From Tribonema minus (lineage: Eukaryota > Sar > Xanthophyceae > Tribonematales > Tribonemataceae), in the NCBI GenBank assembly GCA_017506865.1, contig JAFCMP010000246.1:992001-1056000 (forward strand): a DNA stretch of 64,000 bases. The letters run 5' to 3'. The notes under the pieces are model-generated. The model made no database searches. It was given only the letters and a program-made list of their open reading frames with translations, and was not told where the DNA came from. Below are positions 47,913-57,639 of the stretch, piece after piece. The translations under genes were made by a program, and so were the position numbers. The first letter of the stretch is position 1, and each line of letters opens with the position of its first letter.

Positions 47913-48943
47913 GTACATAGTCTCGGCTGGTGCCGTGGGCAAGCCGACGCAGGCTACACTTATTGGTGACTCGCGTGACACCAGCCGCCGCCGCCAACAG
48001 GCTAGCGCGCGGGTCCTGGCGCAGCTGCGCAGCCAGCGTGCGTCCGGGGCAATGGCGTGGATGAGCGTGCCACCCGTTGCCAATGACCGCCCGGGTGCGG
48101 CGCCCATGTCCAGTATGGCAGCAGCCACGATGATTTTGGTTGCGATATTTATAGACGGGTGGGGCATACAGGGCGAGGTGTGCCCATGGCGGTGCAGTGA
48201 CGTGAGCCCCACCTCCACGCATGCGATCAGCTGCCCCAGCCAGCACATACGGGGGCACAACGCGACACACACTGCCCAAAAGCGGTGCCTACAGCGCATC
48301 TTGAGACAGCACCAGGTCTCTATTGTCCGCAATGAGGACGCTAGCGTCTTCAAGGTACCGGGGTATCGGGCGGACACAGTCATTGACCCAGGGTGTCTGC
48401 ACTTTAGCATTGCATACCGTAACAAGGGAATAGTGCTAGACACAAGTGTGCGCGCGCCCACAGCGAGCTCGTACCTGACAGGCAAAACAAATGCCTCGAA
48501 CACGGACGGCTATGCTGCTGGGGTGGGGGAGGACACGAAGGTCAAGCACCACACCGGCACCTTGACGTCATCTTGGGCTTTTGTGCCATTCGTGCAGGAG
48601 TCGTACGGACGGCTGGGCAAGCAGACAAGCCTTTTTGTTAAGGAGTTGGCAATGCACTCCAGCACTGTGCTCAGGGGGGGGGAAGGCAGATGTGTTACGC
48701 AAGGCCGGGTTAGCTAAGCGTCAGATCCACATTGAGCTGAGCATATCGCTGGCGCGGGAGTTGGCGGAGCGCATCATGGCATACACACGTGGAGCGCGAA
48801 TGCTGGGCTGTGTTTCGGCGCCGGTATCCAAACTCCTAGGGCACAGCGCAGACTAGGCTGCTGCGTTGACGCAAGCTTTTCGATTGCATAGGCAACCCGG
48901 CCTCCCTTGGGCCCTTATAAATACAAGTCCATACGTACATAGT
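47913..48943 (+). mobile_element. LINE family B, copy 1 (1,013 bp, 5'-truncated) with target duplication
   Basis: The insert 47922-48934 is bounded by a perfect 9-bp direct repeat, GTACATAGT (47913-47921 and 48935-48943). The 3' end, TTATAAATACAAGTCCATAC, is shared exactly or nearly so by copies at 53.4, 55.7 and 63.1 kb. It encodes the C-terminal part of a LINE polyprotein. Confidence 0.9.
47922..48855 (+). CDS. LINE family B C-terminal polyprotein fragment
   Basis: The frame enters from flanking DNA and is coding from 47922. It shows LAQLRSQRASGAMAWMSVPP, a zinc-knuckle-like CPWRC..STHAISC, IRGHNATHTAQKR, YRADTVIDPG..GIVLDTSVRAPT, TGTLTSSWAFVPFVQESYGR, then LGKQTSLFVKELAMHSS. This is the AWL..P / knuckle / RHN / ADV..D / PLVxExxG arrangement seen after the reverse transcriptase in many algal non-LTR elements. 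The frame stops at 48717. A one-base difference from copy 2 near 48660 separates it from the last ~45 codons, which end KLLGHSAD at 48855. No reverse transcriptase is present because the copy is 5'-truncated. Confidence 0.7.
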
Positions 48944-49821
48944 ACTGCTGGTCTCACAGCACAGCGCGACACCATACACGCAGACAGAGACTGGTGGCAC
49001 TGCAGTGCCACAGTGTGTGCGACGCGCGCGCTGAGCTGTTGTCCGCGTCGGGGCACCCGTTCAGGGTAAGAATCAGGGTTAAGCTTTAAGCTCATGCGCG
49101 GGGGCGCGCACGAGGTCCTTCACGAGGGTGTGACAACAACGCCGCAAGCGCATCGCTGCCCTAGGCACACCGCACGGTGGCTCTTATGCAATGTCCACGT
49201 GCGGTTCGCATGCTGCAGCCACGGCCCTTTTGTGTGGCTGCTCTGTGCACGAAGCCTGAGGTTGTGCCTCTCGTGCGCCGGCTGCACCTGCCTTGCGCTC
49301 CCTCGGCGGCGCCGGACACCCACAAGCGCAGCACTACGCACTCCACAAGCGCAGCACTACGCACTTCTTTGGAAAAAGGTTTTGACATGAAATGAAATAC
49401 TACTCATGCGCGGCGCTGCGCGCAGGCACAGGCAGCGACACCAAGCCGCCTTGTAGTAAGTGTCCTGTTCAGCCACGGAGACTCAGTGTAGAAACCGTGA
49501 CAGAACCTGGCCCTTCACCACAGCAGCGCGTGTAAGGAAACTCGTATCATACCCAGCAGCAGCGCTTGACGGTGCTGATTGACGCCCCCGTCCCCCTCTT
49601 GCCACGCGGCCGTCATACGACGAAAAGAACAAGCGAGAAGGGAAAACAGCGGAGCAACAGTGGCACGCAGATGCATCAGCGTGACCAAACAAGTTATTCT
49701 GAAAGCACGCACCGGTTGCCGCAACCTGAGCGTGCGAGTGAGAGACTTGCAGTACACGCCCCCCACCAGCAGCGGCGATCAACAGTGCTGACGCCCCCTC
49801 CCCCCCCCGTACGGCCCTCAG
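48944..49821. other. Non-coding gap
   Basis: No domain-bearing exon was found. A short direct repeat (GCGCAGCACTACGCAC twice near 49325-49365) was seen. Confidence 0.35.
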
Positions 49822-49916
49822 GCGGAGCGCCGGAGCTACGCAGCGGCCGCGACGTAGCACAACGCGTGCGACAGCTGCGCCGCGTGCTTGCGGTGTGGCG
49901 CGCCAGCGCAGTTCAG
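49822..49916 (+). CDS. Candidate exon, Arg-rich helix
   Basis: Acceptor CCCTCAG and donor GTCAGC bound a frame reading GAPELRSGRDVAQRVRQLRR then VLAVWRASAVQ. The W-R helical style resembles CVLRAWREAAAA at 46.3 kb. Family unknown. Confidence 0.3.
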
Positions 49917-51227
49917 GTCAGCGGAGCACGCTCAGCTTTGATTGAGCAATTCTTCAGACTGGGGTTGCGGTGCACGTTCGGCTTTGATCGGGCAACTTCT
50001 CACTGCAGGTGGCGCTTTCGGTGCGCAGCGCTGGTGGTGGCGGCAGTGGCGGCCGGGGGCTGACGCGTTGCACAGGATTGATGGTCGTCCTGCAACGCGT
50101 GCTACCACTAGCATTCCCTTCTTGTTCCGCGAGTTCGGCCGCTCAAGGCAGGCGAACATCACTCCCCCACCCTGCTCTCGCGGTCGCAGCGGCTTTCAGC
50201 ATATACCTCATTTGCACAACACCTTCGCAGCGACTCACGCTACCACCTCGTGATGCTCTCAAACATCACACCCCTCACCCCGCGGCGCCCTCGCAGCTGC
50301 GCGAGGAGTGCGCAGAGGCAGCACACAAGGGCCGCCACGAATGCACTGCAGCGACACCATCAGCTGCGCATCAACCTCACATCACCCTCTGTGGACAAGC
50401 CTCGTCACAGCGGTTCTTGACAATCTTGCAATACCGAGAGGGAGCTCACCCCACAGTTCCGGCCCTCCCCCCCCCCCTTGCAGCTGCACCACAAGCGCAC
50501 GGAGGCTGCACACGAGGCCGCTGCAGGGCTCTCGTGGCGGCGGCGGTGAGCGCGGTCGGCGAGCGCGCTGCTGCCGCTGTCGCACCGCCTAAGCAAGCGA
50601 CGCATGGTGCCAGCGCTCATCTCAGCGGACGCAGCAGCGGCGGCGCGCCCGCCAGTGCCTGCGGTGAGTGGCGATGAGAGGGGGCGGGGGGTGCTGATGC
50701 CAGCAGCAGCGTGTGATGTGCATCTTGCGCGTTTGACTCATTTGACTACTATACACGACTGAAGGTTGCGGCACCTAGGGCTGCGTTGAGCACTGTGATC
50801 AGCAGACATTCAGGCGCAGCAGCACAGTGCGTCATGCCGAAGTTGGCGGCTGCTGACTCTGTGACTTTCCGCCTCGCCCCAAGAAGACTTCATTGAAGCG
50901 TGCTGTGTGGCATGGAAATCGCTTCGCATTATCGCCCAAGCAGCGTCGTGCCGCGTGCGTGTTTGAGCACGTCAGCGCCGCGGTGGGAAATTGGCCCGGG
51001 GCTCCGTTTATGCTGTTCCAGAGTGATGTGCCAGTGGCAATGGCAGCAGTGCGCAGCACAATGATGATGATGGTTGCTGGCACGTGCTCTGCGTTTTACC
51101 GCAGAACATACTTCAAGTATGAAGTGCATATGCAACAGCGGCCTAAACACTCGTACGCAGCATTGTCATGACGACTGGCCCTTGCTGCTTGTGCCGTTGC
51201 TGCGTGCATGCGCCCCCCTCGCACCAG
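49917..51227. other. Gap with weak helical frames
   Basis: Short acceptor-bounded frames LREECAEAAHKGRHEC (from 50297) and LHHKRTEAAHEAAAGLSWRR (from about 50480, before a GTGAGC donor) resemble each other and could be exons of one coiled-coil gene. Evidence is weak. Confidence 0.25.
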
Positions 51228-51346
51228 GCGCCAGTGGCGCCGCGGCTGCGGCAGCAGCGGCGGCGGCAGCGGCGGCGGTGCGGCGCTCCGCCGAGGAGCG
51301 CAAGCGCGTGCAACTGGAGCGCGCCGAGACGCAGCACAAGCGGCAG
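51228..51346 (+). CDS. Candidate exon, poly-Ala then coiled coil
   Basis: Between CACCAG and GTGCGC the frame is GASG, an Ala run of about 12, then VRRSAEERKRVQLERAETQH and KRQ, a strongly charged coiled coil. It may belong with the other helical exon candidates at 46-50 kb. Confidence 0.3.
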
Positions 51347-51841
51347 GTGCGCGTTGCACGAGGAGAGACGCCAGATGCTGCCGTTTAAACACATTTGAAC
51401 TGATGTACCAAACTGAGTCCTCAGAGAGAAGTATTTTTAGGTGCTTAGACACAGTCTTGACAGAATTCGACCAAAGGCCACTGTGACATTCCCGAGTAAG
51501 TTTTGGCAGTCATCTTAACCGACACTGCTTTTGCCCTAGCTCATCATTACTTCGTGCCTCGTAGGCGTCGCGTGCACCTCAACTTCCAATCAGCAGCCTC
51601 TGTTTGCAACCTTTGGTACACGTCAGGTCCCCCGAACCTGATTAGCGATTTAGCTGGCCTTTCATTGCCCTCATTTGTTTTCAAGATTTGAGCACAAGTA
51701 ATCGGCCACGTCAACTTGTTGAACACAAAAAAGGCGACTTGCTCGTGTTCGCTCCCCCATGTTCGCTGGGCGGTCCCGTTTAAGACTGGGTCTTACTGCT
51801 TCAAAATTCTATGTGGAGTACTTCAAGATCTATCTCTCAAT
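51347..51841. other. Non-coding gap
   Basis: No gene or strong repeat was recognised. Confidence 0.35.
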
Positions 51842-52459
51842 CTTGTACCGTAAATGCCCCAGTAAACGCCCCCCCGGGAGTGCGGATCTGGACCTTTGCA
51901 CGCACGCCCATGGGCGTTTACACAGGGGAGGGGCCTGTACACGGGGGGGGGGCGGCTTCGCTGCTTCATTTGGAATTGCTAGCTTCAAGGGGGCGTTCAC
52001 AAGAGGGGGGGGGGGCCAGGGTTTACTAGGGTCCGGAGGGGCGTTTACAAGGTGCGGCAAAAAGTAGTGGGGTGGCGATAGCGGATGTCTCTGATGACAG
52101 CAATGGCGGTGCTGCTGTAGCTATGACAGCTCTTGCAAGCGAGCATTGTGGCCTGTGTGACCATCCATTGACAGCAGAGAACTCAGAACGATAATGAGTT
52201 GAAGTTTGGCTTCAAATTGGCTTAATTGAATGCTTTTTCCAGCTGTTTTTGCAAGGCCCCGTGCCACTCTACATCCATTATGATAATGGTTATGGTTGCA
52301 AGGGGGCGTTTTGAACGGGGGAGTGGGCGTTGTTGCCCAATTTGCCCTAGGGCTGGCAGCAGTCGCCAGTGGCACGCCCATGGACGTTTGCGAGGGGGAT
52401 GGGCCTATACAGGAGCCCTGAGGGGAGGGGGCGTACTACTCGGGCATTCATGGTACTTG
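51842..52459. mobile_element. MITE-like element with imperfect ~28-bp inverted ends and GGCGTTTAC repeats
   Basis: The left end (51846 on) reads TACCGTAAATGCCCCAGTAA then ACGCCCCC. The right end, reversed from 52455, reads TACCATGAATGCCCGAGTAG then TACGCCCCC. CTTG flanks both sides (51842-51845, 52456-52459). The inside is packed with GGGCGTTTAC / ACGCCCATGG units and G runs. No coding capacity is seen, so it would need a transposase in trans. Confidence 0.6.
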
Positions 52460-53347
52460 TGTACCATTTTATAAAAAAAAAAAGAGAAAGCCTTAGGAAA
52501 GTGGCACACATTTATTCACCCTCCTGAAGCCATTTGTTGGACTGACCAAACAGACAAATGTGGGACACGGCACCTTGAGACTTGACTGCTCACAAAACAC
52601 GTGTGATTTACACTAATGCGCAATGGCAGGCACCTGGCACAGGCGCCACTGACAGCAGGCCCTCAGGGGCAATAAGGAGGCCCTGGGGTGAACAATTATT
52701 ATAGACTCTCGGAGACACACGCATTTGCACCACCTTCAAGTTGACTGCGCATGCGTTGTAACCATTGTATTGACGATGTTTTCCAGCGTGGTGGAGGTCC
52801 ACAACTTGAAGTGCCTCTGTTACAGTAGATGTTCTGTGCTCATTTAAGGCCTTTTTCGTGGGCCAAAGACACTGAGTCTTTGTGCCAATTCACTGTATTC
52901 CCAAAGTTGCCCCATGGTACTGCTGTTCCTGCCAGTGGACCAGTTCTGTTGCCGCTGGACCGTGACACCTCTACACAATATGCATCACACAGCTGCCCTT
53001 GTGCTGCAAGAATTTCAGAATCGAAACACACTGCAACGGCGTTGTTGCTACTAGTAGTACTGATATGTGACCACATCAGGCCAATCTGAAAGCAGACACC
53101 TCACTGGCAGGCGGCCTGTACCAGTTGTAATGGGACCGAATGCCCAAATCATGATGCCAGTGCTGCTGAATGTTGCTGCGAACTTCATTGAACACGCCAC
53201 TGCTCAGCGGCTTCAAGTTCAATACCACTCAGTTAGGCTGCTGCAGCAGCCTGAGATGGTCCACATTTCTACATGACAGATTACATTAAATTTTTCCTGG
53301 AGTACGGAAGCCTCTGAGTCACTCAGAGCAGTTTGGTACTACTAGTA
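52460..53347. other. Non-coding gap
   Basis: A poly-A run (about 52472-52482) follows the MITE. No gene was recognised. The DNA becomes less GC-rich from here rightwards. Confidence 0.35.
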
Positions 53348-53711
53348 GTACGGTAAAGCAAGCAGACAACATGAAGCCTTTTTGTCAAGGAGTTGGCAAT
53401 GCACTCAGCACTGTGCTCAGGGGAGGGGAAGGCAGATGTGTTACGCAAGGCCGGGTTAGCTAAGCGTCAGATCCTCATTGAGCTGAGCATACTATAATAG
53501 TATCGCTGGCGCGGGAGTTAGCGGAGCGCGTCATCATGATGGCGTACGCACGTGCAGCGCGAATGCTGGGCTCAGCCTGTGTTGCAGTGCCGGTATCCAA
53601 GCTCCTAGGGCACAGCGCAGACTAGGCTGCTGCGTTGACGCAAGCTTTTCGATTGCATAGGCAACCCGGCCTCCCTTGGGCCTTTATAAATACTAGTCCA
53701 TACGTACGGTA
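53348..53711 (+). mobile_element. LINE family B, copy 2 (~348 bp) with target duplication
   Basis: The insert 53356-53703 matches the last ~340 bp of copy 1. It is flanked by GTACGGTA at 53348-53355 and 53704-53711. It carries small insertions relative to copy 1, including one near 53492 that reads CTATAATAG. Its C-terminal frame ends in the same LLGHSAD motif. Confidence 0.9.
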
Positions 53712-55666
53712 GAGCCCTAGGAGAACCGTTGACTGCAGTCGTCGCAGCGGGCCCCACTGGCAGCTTGAAGCGTCTGCTCGCATTCTTTAAACTTGAAGGG
53801 AGCTGAGGATTGCCAACTTGTCAAATTGTTTAAACTTCGACTAAATGTAACATTCAATGTAATTCAAATTACCCTTTCATTGACAAGTTGATGTGACACA
53901 CTGTGCTGTTTGAAAACGCACGCACGCACTGCACTGCATGGCATGCACAAGTAAGTGCAGGCGCCGGACTCGGAGTATACCGTTACGGTAACGCCGTAAC
54001 GCCTGGACTGACTCAGAGTATTACAGACACCGACGTCTGGGCGCGCAGGCGCACACAAGCGAGCAGGGATGGAGCATGACTCTACGACCTGAGCTAGCTT
54101 TCAAGGTTCAACTTGGCAATGCTATTTTATCTGCGAGCGAAGCTCGCAGCAGGGCCCCTGGCCTTGCCGAGCAGAGCGAGAATCTAGGCCGCGCGCGTGT
54201 GCGCGTATGTGTCGGGGAAGGCGACCCAAAGTCTGTTTGTTTGTCTTCGACAAAAACTTTTCCTGGGAAATTTACTTTCGAGTTTTGACGCAAAACAAAG
54301 ACTGTATGCCTGGGGCCAGGCTGAGCGCTAGCAGCTTCGCAGCCATGGCGGCTAGCTCAGCAGAAGTTTCGCAGCCATGGCGGCTAGTGGCTCGGGCAGT
54401 CTCAAGTTTGTGTTCTGGATGCCAACCAGCACCGCAAGTTGGGCGCGTGAGCTCCTAACCGGTGACCCATGGTGGTGCCAGCAGTGACCCTCCTGCTCAG
54501 TCCTGCTCAGTCCTGTGCTGTATGACCATTCTATGAGCCGCTCCTGAACCGCAGGGCATGCTTGACAAATTGGTTGCAGGCCAGCTAAAAGGCGAGGGAT
54601 GTGAGCTTCCCTGCTGATGGGAGCTTCACTGCACCTGCTCTCTTTACCTATTAGTGCAAGACAGACAGCAGCGCTTGCAAAGCACCACCGACCAACTGCA
54701 TGGCGACACACCTGAAGGCGGCTGCTACTGCAACGTTTAGCTGCAACATGCTGCAAAGCTGGACAGCCAACTTGAAGGAGGAAAGGGCTCAGGAGCAGGG
54801 CTCTGTGGATATGGTCACTCACGGTGTACTGTGGTTGACGAGGTAGTGCGCTATCTTGGACGCAAGAAGCAACAGGGTAAGGATTAGGGAGACTCAAAGA
54901 GGTCATGCAGAGAGCACTGATGTAATTGAAGTGGACTTCGACCTCAGCATGTTATTCCTCTTCCAACTTACTAATTGGCAGCACAGTGACTGTGCATACA
55001 GTGCCACAGTCACTGTGTCCGGTCGGGCTTCATTGCGGAGCAACCGCCCCAGTGCCGCCACTGCAGTGCGCAGTTGCACTGCTGCTGTAAGTAGTGCACT
55101 GCAGTGCTATGCCTTCAGGCTGTCTCTGGCATAGCTGTATTATGAAACAACTTGAAGCAGCACTGCCGCAGCACCAGGTGCAGCTCAAGCATGTGCAACT
55201 TGAATGCAAAATTTAATCTGGCTGGCTCAGGCTGGTGGGTTTGTAGTGTGACCGGGTGTTACCATCTCATGCGTCAGTGTATGGCAAACATAGTAATACC
55301 ATGGACAAGTACTGTAGCTCAAGCAGAACATACGTGTAGTGCGGCACTAGGCATTCTGTCAGTGAAAATCTACTGGACTGTTACGTTCTCTCATTAAATT
55401 GACAACTGGGTAAATTGAACACTTCATCCGTCAAGACTAAGTCAAACTATAGTATAATACTATAGTACCTGTAATTGGTTGCTGCTGCATCACTTAATAA
55501 CATGCAATAAAATCCACCAAGACTTCATTTTGTAACACACCAGTTTTAAAATCAGAGCAGGATTAACCGGAGGTTATGGGCCTGCACTGATCATGTCAGC
55601 TTCGCTCGCAGGCCCATAGGCTTTGCCTACAAGTATTATATGCCGGGCGACCCGGCAGCGCACAGT
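53712..55666. other. Repeat-rich non-coding gap
   Basis: No supported gene. Contents include palindromic CACAGTCACTGTG-type words (54990-55020), a duplicated TTCGCAGCCATGGCGGCTAG (54332-54390) and TGCAAAATTTAATC-type AT-rich DNA. Confidence 0.4.
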
Positions 55667-55829
55667 GTACTCAGTGTGGAGCGCGAATGCTGGGCTGTGT
55701 TGCGGCGCCGGTATCCAAACTCCTCGGGCACAGCGCAGACTAGGCTGCTGCGTTGACGCAAGCTTTTCGATTGCATAGGCAACCCGGCCTCCCTTGTGCC
55801 TTTATAAATACAAGTCCATACGTACTCAG
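55667..55829 (+). mobile_element. LINE family B, copy 3 (147 bp) with target duplication
   Basis: The insert 55675-55821 is nearly identical to the last 147 bp of copy 1. It is flanked by GTACTCAG at 55667-55674 and 55822-55829. Confidence 0.9.
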
Positions 55830-57639
55830 ACTGAGTGCAACAGTCGCGGTCACGTCACAGACTGAGTGCGCCTCCCTGTCGCACGGTGCAATTGCACCTG
55901 GCAAATTAACAAGTCAACACAGCACAGCAGCAGCTTTGTAAACTGTAATTGCGTATATGTAATTGCACTGCGTATAATAACTGCGCCGCAGTGCGTATAT
56001 CGCCTCGAAGTTATGCAACACCCACACCCTGCACTCAACTGCAGTGCAACAACCCGCAACTGTTACAGTCTCTGAGTCCTTTGAATGTTAGGCAACAAGT
56101 TGCGTAAAGTGACACTGTGCAGGGCAGTCAGCAGTCGGTCACAGTGGAAGTGCCGTGTTGCCATCAGGATGGCACGCGGCGCCCTTGGTCCCGCACGCAC
56201 ATGCTTCAAGATGGCATACGCGCACTTTCCTGGCACTTGCCTGGCATAATGATGAAAAGGTGCCGGGGTGACTCCTGATCTCCGGCCGAGGAGTCATCTT
56301 GTTCTGAAGCAATTTCCTTATCAAGCTTCCGGGGTCTCTATGTCTTCAAAAGAGCTCTCACACTACTCTCCCGACACTTCCTGTACTCTTCAGGGCAACC
56401 ATGCGAGGTTATGGGGCTGCCAGTGCGGCGCTCTTTGTGCTGGCCGCATTCACCGCGCAAGAATCGACAGCTGCCGCGAAAGTTTGCCGCTGTAGCATCA
56501 GGTATGACTGCGCGCCGGGGTACTAGCTGTTTTCAGATGGCGGCGTCTGTGCGCGATGCTCAGGCTGCACGCGCTGCAGCGTTTGTGCGCGTAGCTGCCT
56601 GCATCACAGCTGATGATGCGTGCACGTGCTGCTGGCCCCGATCATCGCGCTTGCACGCTAAGCCTTGTGCTTTTCGCAGTCCAGCGCGGCGCCTCATTGA
56701 CAAGGCTTGAAGTAGTGCGACAGACTGAGTGTTGCGGCAGTTGCTTCGCGTGCTGGACAGCGCGGGGGCGCCTTCTGCAGTGCTCAGCGCAACTATCGTG
56801 GCGCATGCACGGCTCGGTGCTCTCATGCTGCGCAGGTATGACGACTCCGAGTGGGGTTCCTCGTCTGGCTCCAAGGACTCCTGCCCGCAGCCTGTGTGCC
56901 CGGTAAGCCGAGCATCGAGTAGCCTAAGGGTTACCGTAGTAGATCCGATTTGCTGCGGAAGTCTGAGCAGTCAATGACATTTACTGCTGTGCAAAGCTGC
57001 AGATTCATCACTTTGAATCTATTGATTTTGAAATTTTCAAGTATACTAACCGTAACGGTTGCACTGTGACAGCCACGGCCTTCGCCAGCCCGTTTCATCG
57101 TGTGCTCAGCCAGGTCCAGGACATGATGCAAATCTTCCACAGTGCCTTCCGCCTTTCACTGATGGCTTTTGAATCAGATCTTAACAGTACCACAGTATAT
57201 CTTGTATGGCATCATGATGCTTAAGCAATTGTTGCTTTGGAAAGCATTCAGCCTGTCAGCAAACTGCAAATGCGCGTGTCACTCACTGACTAAGGCTGGC
57301 GTCAAAAGCCTTGATCATTATGCTAGTGTAGTACCCCTATGTGCTAGTACTAGCTTCAGTCATGCTGCAGCCTGAGCCTCTGAGCATGCAGGATCTGATT
57401 CAAGCAACTTGAAGTTGAACTTAAAGTTTGAATTTCCAAATTAAATTTTGAATGACCAGACGCACCCCCCGGAGCTGGCCCGGCGGGCGTAGATCTAGTA
57501 GTCGCAAAGCCAATTTCGTGTGCAGCTGGCTAGCCTATGCAGTCCAGGACATAATATTCATGAGACTTCCACAGTCACTGTGACTCACTTCCGCATTTCA
57601 TCAAGACTTAGTCTGGTGGCATTTGAATCCGATCGGTGA
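55830..57639. other. Non-coding gap
   Basis: A helical frame LLRVLDSAGAPSAVLSATIV (about 56738-56800) is the only coding-like stretch and is weak. The rest shows no gene. Confidence 0.35.
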
